DNA of 64,000 bases. Origin: Primorskyibacter sedentarius (GTDB lineage: Bacteria > Pseudomonadota > Alphaproteobacteria > Rhodobacterales > Rhodobacteraceae). Position numbers and translations under genes: made by a program. The stretch covers positions 248,001 through 312,000 of the forward strand of contig NZ_SLZU01000002.1 in assembly GCF_004342065.1 (NCBI RefSeq). The letters are read 5' to 3'. This document shows positions 31,542 through 40,334 of the stretch, in pieces. Under the pieces are notes generated by a model that was not told where the DNA came from, searched no databases, and saw nothing but the letters and a program-made list of their open reading frames with translations. Within the stretch, counting starts at the first letter, position 1, and each line of letters opens with the position of its first letter.

Positions 31542-32518
31542 TGCGATTTAAGCCTTTCAAGGGTCGAGATTTCAGGGGATGGCAGCAGCGGCAGCAGCTT
31601 TTCGGCAAGATCTGCCAGTGCGGGATGCCGCAAGTTGTCTTGCAGATGGGTCCATACCCGAGGGATCAGATCGATGTAATGCGATTTGCCCGCCGAGATG
31701 CATAACCGGGTGAAGACCCCCAGAATGCGCAGGTTTCGTTGTGCGCCAAGCGTGGCGGCAGCAGCAGAAAACTGGTCCGGATCATGTCCGGTCAGGGTCA
31801 GGAAATGCGCCGTCGTGTCCTCCGCAATCGTCTGCGGCACGTCGCGACGGGCGTCTTGCAGCAGCGACACAAGGTCATAGGGCGAATGGCCCAGCATGGC
31901 ATCCTGAAAGTCCAGAAGACCGGCGCGGGCGCTGCCTTCGCGGTCCGGCAACCAAAGCAAGTTTTCGGCATGAAAGTCGCGCAACATGGTCACTGACGGC
32001 GCACCGGCATGGGCTTCGAGTGCGGCCAGCAAGGCGTCCATCGCCTCTGTCTTCGCCGCCTGCGGCACATCGTGGCCTGCGCGTGCGGCGTACCAGTCAA
32101 AGGCAAGATCCGTGGCCTGTGCCAGCATCACCGGTGTCGCCCGCGGCAGATCCGCAGGGGGTGGGAGTCGATGGAGCCTGGCCAGAACCTCTGCCGCCGT
32201 ACGATAAAGTACGGGCTCCAGCGAGGGCTGCTCGATCGCCAGTCGCGCGAATAATGCGTCACCCAGATCCTCCAGCAGCAGCAAACCGTTCTGCGTGTCG
32301 GCGGCCAGAATGCGCGGTGCGCTCAGCCCATGCGCCACGAGGTATTCCGCGAGCGATTGGAAAAGGCCCGTGTCGCCGGTCGGATCGATCATCAGGATGG
32401 CAGAGGCCGTCTGCTTCGTCAGGCGTTGATAGGCCCGCGCCGAAGCGTCCCCTGCAAGGGCCGTTCTCTCGGCGTCGGCCCAGCCCGCGCGCGCAAGGAA
32501 TGTGTCTTGCGCCGTCAT
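31520..32518 (-). CDS. amgK: Phosphotransferase, N-acetylmuramate/N-acetylglucosamine kinase AmgK-like
   Basis: 332-residue aminoglycoside-phosphotransferase-fold kinase. The catalytic loop is MLRDFHAENLLWL and the metal-binding loop LLDFQDAMLGHSPYDLVSLLQD. In AmgK/MurU pathways it makes MurNAc-1-phosphate for the next enzyme. The ATG overlaps the tsaE stop (ATGA) and the end overlaps murU, so the three are translationally coupled. Substrate is inferred from the pair. Confidence 0.82.
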   Translation of the reverse strand: MTAQDTFLARAGWADAERTALAGDASARAYQRLTKQTASAILMIDPTGDTGLFQSLAEYLVAHGLSAPRILAADTQNGLLLLEDLGDALFARLAIEQPSLEPVLYRTAAEVLARLHRLPPPADLPRATPVMLAQATDLAFDWYAARAGHDVPQAAKTEAMDALLAALEAHAGAPSVTMLRDFHAENLLWLPDREGSARAGLLDFQDAMLGHSPYDLVSLLQDARRDVPQTIAEDTTAHFLTLTGHDPDQFSAAAATLGAQRNLRILGVFTRLCISAGKSHYIDLIPRVWTHLQDNLRHPALADLAEKLLPLLPSPEISTLERLKSQCPTRKP

Positions 32519-32988
32519 GTGGCCACCCCTTCAAGACGCGTTTCCCATTTCGGGTCAGTCCAGGATAATTCCAGGGCGCGCGCACCTTCCGTGCCGGTCG
32601 CGGCAAGGGTGATCGTCAACGCCCCGACCGGCGCCAGTGACCCAAGCCTGTCTGGCCATTCAACAAGGCAGATCGCGGTGTCAAACGCGTCTTCCAACCC
32701 CAGTTCGATGCATTGCGAAGGATCCGAAAGCCGGTAGAGGTCGCAATGCCAAATCTCGCCGGGCGCGGCATCATAGACCTGCACCAGCGTGTAAGTGGGC
32801 GAGGGCACATCTTCTGGCACAAGCAGAAGCGACTGGATCAGGTGGCGCGCGAAAAAGGTTTTGCCCGCGCCGATGCCCCCCTCCAGCAGCACAGTGTCAC
32901 CGGGCCGCAGCCCTGCGCCAAGCGCCTCGGCAATATTGCCGGTCGCCTGTTCATCAGGGCAGGAAAGGGTCTTTGATCTGCGAGACAT
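32515..32988 (-). CDS. tsaE: TsaE, ATPase for tRNA threonylcarbamoyladenosine synthesis
   Basis: P-loop ATPase that cycles the TsaB-TsaD complex making t6A at position 37 of ANN-decoding tRNAs. 157 residues. Walker A GGIGAGKT at 37-44, then SPTYTLVQVY and HCDLYRLSDP, and the conserved VEWPDRLG. No strong Shine-Dalgarno was seen at ATG 32988. It lies 40 bp after the PAS gene. Its partner gene tsaD is also in this window. Confidence 0.93.
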   Translation of the reverse strand: MSRRSKTLSCPDEQATGNIAEALGAGLRPGDTVLLEGGIGAGKTFFARHLIQSLLLVPEDVPSPTYTLVQVYDAAPGEIWHCDLYRLSDPSQCIELGLEDAFDTAICLVEWPDRLGSLAPVGALTITLAATGTEGARALELSWTDPKWETRLEGVAT

Positions 32989-33028
32989 GCGGCGACATTA
33001 ACGCCCGTGCCTGCGGCTGCAAGCGGGT

Positions 33029-34543
33029 TCAGACCCCCTCAGTGTTCAATTGCCGCTGGGGCAATGCAGGTGTTTCGCAGTTGAAGCTGACCAGCGTAGA
33101 CCCCCCTGCGACGGGTGTGACCCGGCACAGAATCCGCATGTTGTTCTTGTGTTCGACATGCATCTCCCATGCTGCGCGGTCGTGCCCCTGAACAACGAAG
33201 TCGCGCAGCTCTCCCCAGATGGGGGAGGGTTTGCACATTTCCTGCCACTGGCGCGTTGCGTCCACGACGGTCAATTCGGCAAAGCTGCTGTCGGGATCGG
33301 ATTTCCACAAGGTGCGGTATGCCGCGTTGGAGAATGTCAGCACCCCATTCTGGGAAAAGATCGCAATGGCATCATCCAGCGTGTCGATCACGCATTGGCT
33401 GAGTTCCAGTTCGGACCGGAAGCGCCGCGTCAGCGAGATCTCGGCGCTGATATCCTCGATCAGAAAGGCGATGGCCCCGTCGGGATGCGGCCGCCCGGTC
33501 ACCTTGTAGGTCAGTCCCGATGGCAGGGACCAGGTCTCGGAATAACGGTCGTCACTGGCGGCGGCGACAAGATCGGCCATCTGTTCGCGCCAATCGTTGT
33601 AATTCTTCGGCTCCGGCATCATGCGGCCTTCGCGCAACCGGTCAAAAAATGAAAGCAGGTTAGGCCGCCCGGACAGGAATTCCGCCGAAAGCTGGGTCAG
33701 GTCGATCATCGCCGGATTGAACAGTGCAAGCTGCCTGTTCCTATCAAAGATGGCGAGGCCAATGGGCAGATGTGCAAACGTCTTTGTCAGGGTCTGGACG
33801 AAATTGCGCTGCGCGATCTCTGCGCGGACCACGGCGGTAACGTCGATTCCGTAATGCAGCCACGCGTTGCCCTGCTGCGCCGAGGTAATATCGAACCAGC
33901 GCTGTGCGTCGCCCTTTGGCGAGGCGAGGCAGGTGCGCCGCGTCCGCATATGTTCCGGCCCGCCCGGTGGCATGTCGAAGATTGGTGCGCCGGGTTCGGG
34001 CGATGCGACATCTGCAGCCAGCGACTCGTAGGCCTTGTTGCTCCAGTCCGTCCGGCCCGTTTCGTCGCTTTTCCAGATCGGGTTCGGTGCTGTGCCCAGG
34101 GCCGTTCGCAGCACTTCCAACTCTGTCTGTGCGGCACGAAGCTGGTGGAGGTCGGCAGAGTTCGCGGGTCTGTCACATAGCGACAGCCGCATCCGGCTGC
34201 CCACCTGTTCAAGCTCCAGATAGCCGTCGTCGCCCGGGCTGCCGGATGCAAACAGGCGCCGCTCCGTGGGCGCCTTTCTGGGCAGCGACGGAAACCGAGG
34301 GCGCAACGCAGCAGAGAGTTCAGCCCAGGTCTCTTCAGAACCGGTGATCAACGCGCGGGCCTCGTCGGTGGCGTCCACGATGTCCTGACCCCTGAACAGG
34401 GCCGAGATGGCGGGTTCGGCATCCGAAGCGGGTCGGCCTGCATGCGGGGTCTCACCCCCGGCCTTTCCCAGCAGCGCCAGAATGACAAGCGCGGTGACGA
34501 GAGCTGCGGCGCAGACAATCAGAATATTGTAGATGTCGATCAT
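33029..34543 (-). CDS. Membrane-anchored PAS-domain protein without kinase domain (DivL-like candidate)
   Basis: 504 residues. One N-terminal membrane helix (about 7-26), then a linker and three PAS-like repeats (roughly 140-230, 245-355, 375-490; for example GLAIFDRNRQLALFNPAMIDL and AIAIFSQNGVLTFSNAAYRTL). The protein ends after the last PAS domain: no H-box, HATPase or GGDEF is present. In alphaproteobacteria the position upstream of tsaE is commonly occupied by DivL-type genes, and a PAS-only DivL is described in Rhodobacter. A perfect CtrA box (34595-34610) precedes it. The DivL assignment is an inference. Confidence 0.7.
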   Translation of the reverse strand: MIDIYNILIVCAAALVTALVILALLGKAGGETPHAGRPASDAEPAISALFRGQDIVDATDEARALITGSEETWAELSAALRPRFPSLPRKAPTERRLFASGSPGDDGYLELEQVGSRMRLSLCDRPANSADLHQLRAAQTELEVLRTALGTAPNPIWKSDETGRTDWSNKAYESLAADVASPEPGAPIFDMPPGGPEHMRTRRTCLASPKGDAQRWFDITSAQQGNAWLHYGIDVTAVVRAEIAQRNFVQTLTKTFAHLPIGLAIFDRNRQLALFNPAMIDLTQLSAEFLSGRPNLLSFFDRLREGRMMPEPKNYNDWREQMADLVAAASDDRYSETWSLPSGLTYKVTGRPHPDGAIAFLIEDISAEISLTRRFRSELELSQCVIDTLDDAIAIFSQNGVLTFSNAAYRTLWKSDPDSSFAELTVVDATRQWQEMCKPSPIWGELRDFVVQGHDRAAWEMHVEHKNNMRILCRVTPVAGGSTLVSFNCETPALPQRQLNTEGV

Positions 34544-34594
34544 AGTGCCGTTTCCGTCGCTCCACTTGGTCGTGTGAACAATTCCTTACCCGCG

Positions 34595-34610
34595 TTAATA
34601 ACTCCTTAAC
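34595..34610. promoter_or_regulatory. CtrA-binding motif TTAA-N7-TTAAC
   Basis: TTAA (34595-34598), TAACTCC, TTAAC (34606-34610) matches the full CtrA consensus and lies 52-67 bp upstream of the PAS-protein start, in the 79-bp gap after regB. Confidence 0.65.
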
Positions 34611-34622
34611 CGAGATTTCGTT

Positions 34623-36020
34623 CTACGCCTCGATCGGGGTGTTCTCTCCGATAGGTTGGGTCTGTTTGCCCAGGTCGGTTTCGATCTTGCTGCGCGGCCA
34701 GACGACCTCGACAATCGCGCCGCAGCGTTCAGTCTGGCTGCGCTGGGGGCCATGCGCGTCCGACCCGTTCGCAAAGCTCAGCTGCGCGCCCGTCCGTTCC
34801 AGCAGCGTCTTGGCGATGAAGAGGCCCAGCCCCATGCCTTCGTATTCAGGCCGCGCCTTGCGATCACGGTCAGACCGTCTGTTGCGCACGAAAGGGTCGC
34901 CGATGCGTCCGATCAGATGCGGCGGGTAGCCCCGCCCGTCATCGATGATGCGGACCGTGACGTTGCTGTCTGTCCACATCGCCTCGATCCAGACGGTGCT
35001 GCGGGCAAAATCGACGGCGTTCTGCACCAGATTGCGCAGGCCGTGAATGATTTCCGGCTGACGCAGGATATTGGGCTGTTCTTCTTCTCCGCCTGGGCCG
35101 GGCCCTTCGTCGAACAGGATGTTCTTGCCGCGCCCCTCATGCGGCTCGGCCGCTTCTGCGATGATCTGGGCCAGAGGCGCCTGACGCATGTGCAGGTCTT
35201 CTTTGCCCGCCCGCCCCATAGACCGCAGGATATCGCGGCAGCGATCGGCCTGTTCGCGGATAAGGCGCGCATCTTCCTGACGCTCGGGCTGGTCGCTCAG
35301 ATCCTCGATCAATTCGGAAGAGGTCAGCTTGATCGTGGCAAGAGGCGTTCCAAGCTCGTGCGCGGCTGCCGCCACGACCCCGCCCAGATCATTCAGTTTC
35401 TGGGCGCGCGACAATGCCAGCTGGGTAGCGGCCAGCGCGTCATCCATGGAATGCATCTCTTTCGCGATCCACCGCGAATAGACCGAAAGGAAAAGCAGCG
35501 CGATGGTGATCGCCACCCAGTTTCCGTAAAGAAACGTGTCCGGGATTCGCAGGATGAACCCCTGATCGGTGCGCAGGGGAAGGTGGTATTCGATCAGCAG
35601 GGTCACAAGTACAAAGGCGGTGATGCCCAGAAAAGCCGTCGAGCGCAGCGTCAAGACAGACGCCGAGATCGTCACCGGCCCCAGCACCAGCAACGAGAAC
35701 GGATTGTGCAACCCACCGGTCAGATAGAGCAGGAACGACAGCTGCAACACGTCGAACAACACCATCAGGAAATTTTCGGATTCGCTGAGGCGTTTGTTCT
35801 CGGGAAAAATGAACAGGGCGATCAGGTTGCCGATAACCGACACGCCGACCGTCATCAGGCACAGGCCGAGTTCAAGCGACAGGTTGAACATCCGCTGCGC
35901 GACGAACAGCGCAACAAGCTGTCCGATAATGGCCATCCAGCGGATCAGGATCATCGTGCGCAGACGGATCCAGTTGCCGCGGTTGCGACCGCCGTGGAAT
36001 ATGGTGTCGGCGTGGCTCAT
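34623..36020 (-). CDS. regB: Redox-sensing histidine kinase RegB/PrrB
   Basis: Membrane sensor kinase of the RegB/RegA global redox system. 465 residues. About six membrane helices in residues 20-185 contain the quinone-site motif GGLHNPF at 102-108. The H-box is AHELGTPLATIKL with phosphorylated His221, and the redox-active cysteine of the family is C261 (DRCRDILRSMGRAGKED). ATP-binding motifs NLVQNAVDFA, DDGRGYP and GLGLFIA are present. It is divergent from senC-regA, the classic arrangement. Confidence 0.94.
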   Translation of the reverse strand: MSHADTIFHGGRNRGNWIRLRTMILIRWMAIIGQLVALFVAQRMFNLSLELGLCLMTVGVSVIGNLIALFIFPENKRLSESENFLMVLFDVLQLSFLLYLTGGLHNPFSLLVLGPVTISASVLTLRSTAFLGITAFVLVTLLIEYHLPLRTDQGFILRIPDTFLYGNWVAITIALLFLSVYSRWIAKEMHSMDDALAATQLALSRAQKLNDLGGVVAAAAHELGTPLATIKLTSSELIEDLSDQPERQEDARLIREQADRCRDILRSMGRAGKEDLHMRQAPLAQIIAEAAEPHEGRGKNILFDEGPGPGGEEEQPNILRQPEIIHGLRNLVQNAVDFARSTVWIEAMWTDSNVTVRIIDDGRGYPPHLIGRIGDPFVRNRRSDRDRKARPEYEGMGLGLFIAKTLLERTGAQLSFANGSDAHGPQRSQTERCGAIVEVVWPRSKIETDLGKQTQPIGENTPIEA

Positions 36021-36072
36021 CTGCGGCTATTGATCCCTTGCAAAACGTCCGTCAATTGTTAGGTCTGCGGCG

Positions 36073-36094
36073 GCCCCGGATCAAGCACCGGGGC
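36073..36094. other. Inverted repeat in regB-senC intergenic region
   Basis: GCCCCGG (36073-36079) and CCGGGGC (36088-36094) around an 8-nt loop, flanked by GTCT/AGAC. It lies 30 bp before senC and could be a leader hairpin or operator. Confidence 0.35.
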
Positions 36095-36123
36095 AGACAT
36101 CCCTTTGTCCCGGAGCGCCCAGA

Positions 36124-36741
36124 ATGATGAAAACAGCCTTGTTCGCCGCAACCATAGCAGGGGCCGCAGCTCTGGGTGTTGTCTATTTCAACTTGCAGAC
36201 CGGCTCTGACGACAGGTTTGCCCAATGCCGGGCGACTGCTGTTGCAGGTGGCGCGGACGAAATCGGCGGGCCGTTCACGCTGATGAATTCGGCGGGCGAG
36301 ACGGTGACCGATGCTGACGTCATCACCGAACCGTCGCTGATCTACTTTGGATACACGTTCTGCCCCGATGTCTGCCCGCTGGATGTGGCGCGCAATGCCG
36401 ATGCCGTTGATGTTCTGGCAGAGCATGGCAAATCCGTGACACCTATCTTCATCTCGATCGATCCCAAGAGGGACACGCCCGAAGCGGTGGGCGATTTTGC
36501 CTCCAACATGCATGAGCGCATGATCGGGCTGACGGGCACGCCGGAACAGGTCAAGGCTGCGAGCCAAACCTATCGCACCTATTACAAGGCGCATGACGAC
36601 GGCTCTGACTACTATCTCGTGGACCATTCGACCTTTAGCTACCTCGTGCTGCCAGAGCACGGTTTCGTTGAATTTTTCCGCCGGGAACTGGCCCCCGAAG
36701 AGATGGCAGACAGGATTGCGTGCTTCATCGACAACGCCTGA
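36124..36741 (+). CDS. senC: SCO1/SenC/PrrC copper chaperone
   Basis: Membrane-anchored periplasmic thioredoxin-fold protein that helps assemble the CuA centre of cytochrome oxidase. 205 residues: N-terminal anchor (about 4-22), copper-binding CPDVCP (C80, C84) and the third ligand His168 in VDHSTFSYLV, so all SCO ligands are present. It is the first gene after regB on the other strand, followed by regA. In Rhodobacter the same gene is called senC or prrC. Confidence 0.94.
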   Translation: MMKTALFAATIAGAAALGVVYFNLQTGSDDRFAQCRATAVAGGADEIGGPFTLMNSAGETVTDADVITEPSLIYFGYTFCPDVCPLDVARNADAVDVLAEHGKSVTPIFISIDPKRDTPEAVGDFASNMHERMIGLTGTPEQVKAASQTYRTYYKAHDDGSDYYLVDHSTFSYLVLPEHGFVEFFRRELAPEEMADRIACFIDNA

Positions 36742-36752
36742 TTTCATATGGT

Positions 36753-36781
36753 TTGACCACTCCTTGCCCGCAGGATAGGTA
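36753..36781 (+). promoter_or_regulatory. Candidate regA promoter
   Basis: TTGACC (36753-36758) and TAGGTA (36776-36781) at 17-bp spacing, inside an AT-rich TATATATATA stretch, about 40 bp before regA. Confidence 0.45.
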
Positions 36782-36819
36782 TATATATACAACGGCATAC
36801 AAGCCCGGAGGAAAGTCGA

Positions 36820-37374
36820 GTGGCAGAAACGAAGCTACAGGAACTGGGAGACGACAAGAGCCTCCTGCTTCTGGATGATGACGAGGCTTTTCTCAGACGA
36901 CTGGCCAAGGCGATGGAAAAGCGCGGCTTCGAGGTCGAGATCGCAGGCTCTGTCGCGGCTGGCAAAGCAATCGCCACCGCCCGTCCGCCCGCTTATGCCG
37001 TCTGCGACCTGCGGCTGGAGGACGGAAACGGCCTGGACGTGGTCGAAGTCCTGCGTGAGAAACGCCCCGACTGCCGCATCGTCGTGCTGACGGGCTATGG
37101 CGCAATTGCCACGGCAGTTGCCGCTGTAAAGATCGGGGCGACGGATTACCTGTCAAAACCTGCGGATGCGACGGACATTACCAATGCGCTTCTGGCCACG
37201 GGCGACGACATGCCGCCGCCGCCGGAAAACCCGATGAGCGCCGACCGGGTGCGTTGGGAACATATTCAGCGCGTCTACGAGCTTTGTGACCGGAATGTAT
37301 CGGAAACCGCGCGTCGGCTGAACATGCACCGGCGGACATTGCAGCGAATTCTGGCAAAGCGGTCTCCGCGCTGA
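36820..37374 (+). CDS. regA: Response regulator RegA/PrrA/ActR
   Basis: Two-component response regulator, 184 residues. Receiver domain with acidic pocket LLLDDDE, phosphoacceptor D63 (VCDLRLEDGNG), and Thr/Lys switch residues in VLTGYGAI and LSKPAD. A Pro-rich linker (DDMPPPPENP) and a Fis-type helix-turn-helix (SETARRLNMHRRTLQRIL) follow, exactly the RegA layout. GTG start at 36820 with GGAGG upstream. Partner of RegB in redox control of respiration and carbon/nitrogen genes. Confidence 0.96.
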   Translation: MAETKLQELGDDKSLLLLDDDEAFLRRLAKAMEKRGFEVEIAGSVAAGKAIATARPPAYAVCDLRLEDGNGLDVVEVLREKRPDCRIVVLTGYGAIATAVAAVKIGATDYLSKPADATDITNALLATGDDMPPPPENPMSADRVRWEHIQRVYELCDRNVSETARRLNMHRRTLQRILAKRSPR

Positions 37375-37389
37375 CAGAACGCTGTACCT

Positions 37390-37986
37390 TCAGGTCATCG
37401 CGGCCAGAAGGACGGTGTGCCTGCGGGTGAATTCGGCGCGCGTTTCTGACGGCGGACGCAACCGAATTGTCAGCTCTCGTGTTATCGCCGGATCGGGTGC
37501 GCCAAAAAGGCGGTCCGCCTCGCTTTTCGAGAAGCCCGCAATCTGGACAGCCTCCATCCAGGCGCTGATCTTGTCGGCCTTCTTGATCTGCCGTTTGATC
37601 TTTACCGGAATGGTCGCGGGCAGACCGAAGCGAAGGTGGATTGCAGCGGTCAGCCGTTCATCCAGCGCGCCATAGCCCGGCCCCACAGCGGCCTTCACCG
37701 GAGAGATCATGTCGCCGATCACATATTCGGGCGCGTCGTGCAGAAGCGCCGCAAGTTGCCATTTGACCGGCGCTTCGGGACAGATGCGGGTGAATAGCGT
37801 CTCAACCAGAAGCGAATGCTCGGCGACGGAGAAGGCGTGTTCGCCGCGCGTCTGACCATTCCACCGGGCGACAAAGGCGAGGCCATGCGCGATGTCCTCG
37901 ATCTCTATATCAACTGGAGTCGGATCCAGCAGGTCGAGCCTGCGCCCCGACAGCATCCGTTGCCATGCGCGTGGTTGTTTTGGCAT
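37390..37986 (-). CDS. HD-domain phosphohydrolase (YfbR-like)
   Basis: 198 residues, start ATG at 37986 (MPKQPRAWQRM) with AGGAAGG upstream. HD metal ligands are visible: His in HAFSVAEHSLLVE, HD in LLHDAPEYVIGDM and the distal Asp in KKADKISAW. This pattern resembles the YfbR/YedJ-type 5'-deoxynucleotidase or phosphohydrolase group. The substrate is unproven. It is convergent with regA, only 15 bp apart. Confidence 0.82.
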   Translation of the reverse strand: MPKQPRAWQRMLSGRRLDLLDPTPVDIEIEDIAHGLAFVARWNGQTRGEHAFSVAEHSLLVETLFTRICPEAPVKWQLAALLHDAPEYVIGDMISPVKAAVGPGYGALDERLTAAIHLRFGLPATIPVKIKRQIKKADKISAWMEAVQIAGFSKSEADRLFGAPDPAITRELTIRLRPPSETRAEFTRRHTVLLAAMT

Positions 37987-38097
37987 CTCGCCTTCCTGTG
38001 CTTTGCAATGGGCACTGCCTAAGCCGTCCGGATTCCGGTGTAAATCCCGGCAGAGCCGGATGGGACGCACAGATGCCCGGAAGTGCGCGCCGCGCGC

Positions 38098-38805
38098 TCA
38101 GTCCAGCGTTATCGGCCTTGTGGCATAGACGAAATTTCCATGCAGTTTGCCGATCTTGGAATAGTTCAGCCCCCGGAAAGTGCGGCTGATCCATTGCGCC
38201 TGCCCAAGATATTCCAGGATCAGTATTGGCTGCCAGCGGTGGATCAGGTGCCACGCGCCCTTGAGGGCCTGCTTTTCATGGCCTTCGACATCAAGCTGCA
38301 AGATCGACAGTTTGCGATCCAGCGGGACGGTATAGTCGAGCATCACCGCCTTGACCGGCTCCACCCCCGGGCCATCCTCGGTCACGAATTTGCTGAGCCC
38401 GCCAAGCGAGCGCCCCTCTTCATCGCGTGTCTGGAACAGCACCTCGCCGTCGCGGTTCGACAGGGCGGCATTGGTCAAAGTGACGTTTGACAGGTCATTC
38501 AGCGCTACGGTCTGGCTGGCAGCGGCATGGTTGCCGGGGTTGGGTTCGAATGCCCAAAGCCGCGAGTCCGGCGCAAGCGCCGTGGAAAGCGCGGGTATGA
38601 AGTCGCCGAAAAAAGCGCCCGCGTGGATGATGTCACCATCGCCCGCGTGTTTGCGCATGAAGCGGATCGTGTCAGGCTCGTACACCTTGCCTGCCAAAAC
38701 GGCGCGCGAGGCCGGTCGCCGCTCCAGCCCCTCGGGTACGCAATATCTTCCGTATTCGTTTTCGGGCACGTCCTTGCCCGGGGCCGAAGCCTTTGCAGTT
38801 GCCAT
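38098..38805 (-). CDS. FkbM-family methyltransferase
   Basis: 235 residues. A SAM-binding region is visible (DGDIIHAGAFFGDFIPAL, then LWAFEPNPGNHAAASQTVALN) and the C-terminal LSILQLDVEGHEKQALKGA is a signature of FkbM-type methyltransferases, which often methylate sugars or glycans. No signal peptide. It is divergent from ahcY, whose product removes the SAH made by such enzymes. Specific acceptor unknown. Confidence 0.82.
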   Translation of the reverse strand: MATAKASAPGKDVPENEYGRYCVPEGLERRPASRAVLAGKVYEPDTIRFMRKHAGDGDIIHAGAFFGDFIPALSTALAPDSRLWAFEPNPGNHAAASQTVALNDLSNVTLTNAALSNRDGEVLFQTRDEEGRSLGGLSKFVTEDGPGVEPVKAVMLDYTVPLDRKLSILQLDVEGHEKQALKGAWHLIHRWQPILILEYLGQAQWISRTFRGLNYSKIGKLHGNFVYATRPITLD

Positions 38806-38935
38806 TACTCAATACCCGCCCTGAACCGGCCGCATCACCCCGGCCCTGACGGCGCAAACCTTGATCTACGTTGCTTGGGAAATCAAGGGATGGTACGGGC
38901 ATGGCAAACCTATCAGGAATTTCCGGAGAACTGGC

Positions 38936-40330
38936 ATGGCCACCGACTATATCGTCAAAGACATCTCTCTCGCCGAATATGGGCGCAAAGAGCTGAACAT
39001 CGCAGAAACCGAGATGCCGGGGCTTATGGCCCTGCGCAAGCAATACGGCGAATCCAAGCCGCTGAAGGGTGCGCGCATCGCGGGCAGCCTGCACATGACC
39101 ATCCAGACTGCCGTCCTGATCGAGACGCTCGTGGAGCTTGGCGCTGATGTCCGCTGGGCGTCGTGCAACATCTTCTCCACGCAAGACCACGCCGCAGCAG
39201 CGATTGCCGCAGGTGGGACGCCGGTTTTCGCGATCAAGGGCGAAACGCTGGAGGAATACTGGGACTACGCCGACCGTATCTTCATGTTCGAAGAAGGCGG
39301 CGCCAACATGATCCTGGATGACGGTGGCGATGCCACGCTCTACATCCTGATCGGGGCCCGGGTTGAGGAAGGCGAGGAAGACCTGATCGCCACCCCGACA
39401 TCCGAAGAAGAAGTGGCCCTGTTCGCCCAGATCCGCAAGCGGATGAAGGAAAGCCCCGGCTGGTTCGTAAAGCAGCGCCATATGATCAAGGGCGTGTCCG
39501 AAGAAACCACCACCGGTGTGCACCGTCTGTACAAGATGATGGAAAAGGGCCATCTGCCCTTCCCGGCGATCAACGTGAACGACAGTGTCACCAAGTCGAA
39601 ATTCGACAACAAATACGGCTGCAAGGAATCTCTGGTCGACGGCATCCGCCGCGCCACGGACACGATGATGGCGGGCAAGGTTGCCGTTGTCTGCGGTTAT
39701 GGTGACGTGGGCAAAGGGTCTGCGGCGTCGCTGCGTGGCGCAGGCGCCCGCGTGAAGGTGACAGAGGTCGATCCGATCTGCGCGCTTCAGGCCGCTATGG
39801 ACGGGTTCGAGGTTGTCTTGCTGGAGGATGAGGTCGCCAATGCCGACATCTTCATCACGACCACGGGCAACAAGGACGTGATCCGGATCGAGCATATGCG
39901 CGAAATGCGCGACATGGCCATCGTGGGCAACATCGGTCACTTCGACAACGAGATCCAGATCGCGAACCTGAAGAACCACAAATGGACCAATATCAAGGAT
40001 CAGGTCGACATGATCGAGATGCCTTCGGGCAACCGCATCATCCTGCTGTCCGAAGGCCGTTTGCTGAACCTGGGCAACGCAACGGGCCACCCGTCTTTCG
40101 TGATGTCGGCAAGCTTCACCAACCAGGTGTTGGCGCAGATGGAGCTGTGGACCAAGGGCGACAATTACAAGAACGAGGTCTACGTTCTGCCCAAGCATCT
40201 CGACGAGATGGTCGCGCGGCTGCATCTTGAACGCATCGGCGTGAAGCTGACGCAACTGGATGCCGAGCAGGCCGACTATATCGGTGTGAAACCGGAAGGT
40301 CCGTTCAAGCCCGAGCATTACCGGTACTGA
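38936..40330 (+). CDS. ahcY: Adenosylhomocysteinase
   Basis: NAD-dependent S-adenosylhomocysteine hydrolase that recycles SAH to adenosine and homocysteine. 464 residues. Start ATG at 38936 ([20 protein letters not shown]) follows CGGAG. Motifs: [26 protein letters not shown], the NAD-binding [13 protein letters not shown] and the C-terminal [13 protein letters not shown] with the lysine/tyrosine that reach the neighbouring subunit. It is followed 4 bp later by panE. In Rhodobacter capsulatus this gene lies just after the regA cluster, as here. Confidence 0.98.
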   Translation: MATDYIVKDISLAEYGRKELNIAETEMPGLMALRKQYGESKPLKGARIAGSLHMTIQTAVLIETLVELGADVRWASCNIFSTQDHAAAAIAAGGTPVFAIKGETLEEYWDYADRIFMFEEGGANMILDDGGDATLYILIGARVEEGEEDLIATPTSEEEVALFAQIRKRMKESPGWFVKQRHMIKGVSEETTTGVHRLYKMMEKGHLPFPAINVNDSVTKSKFDNKYGCKESLVDGIRRATDTMMAGKVAVVCGYGDVGKGSAASLRGAGARVKVTEVDPICALQAAMDGFEVVLLEDEVANADIFITTTGNKDVIRIEHMREMRDMAIVGNIGHFDNEIQIANLKNHKWTNIKDQVDMIEMPSGNRIILLSEGRLLNLGNATGHPSFVMSASFTNQVLAQMELWTKGDNYKNEVYVLPKHLDEMVARLHLERIGVKLTQLDAEQADYIGVKPEGPFKPEHYRY

Positions 40331-40334
40331 TCTG

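Noticed and set aside
38806-38935. SAH or SAM riboswitch upstream of ahcY
   Set aside because: The gene and group make it plausible, and a small GGCCG/CGGCC stem exists, but I could not build the conserved core of any known SAM/SAH class. A covariance-model search would decide.
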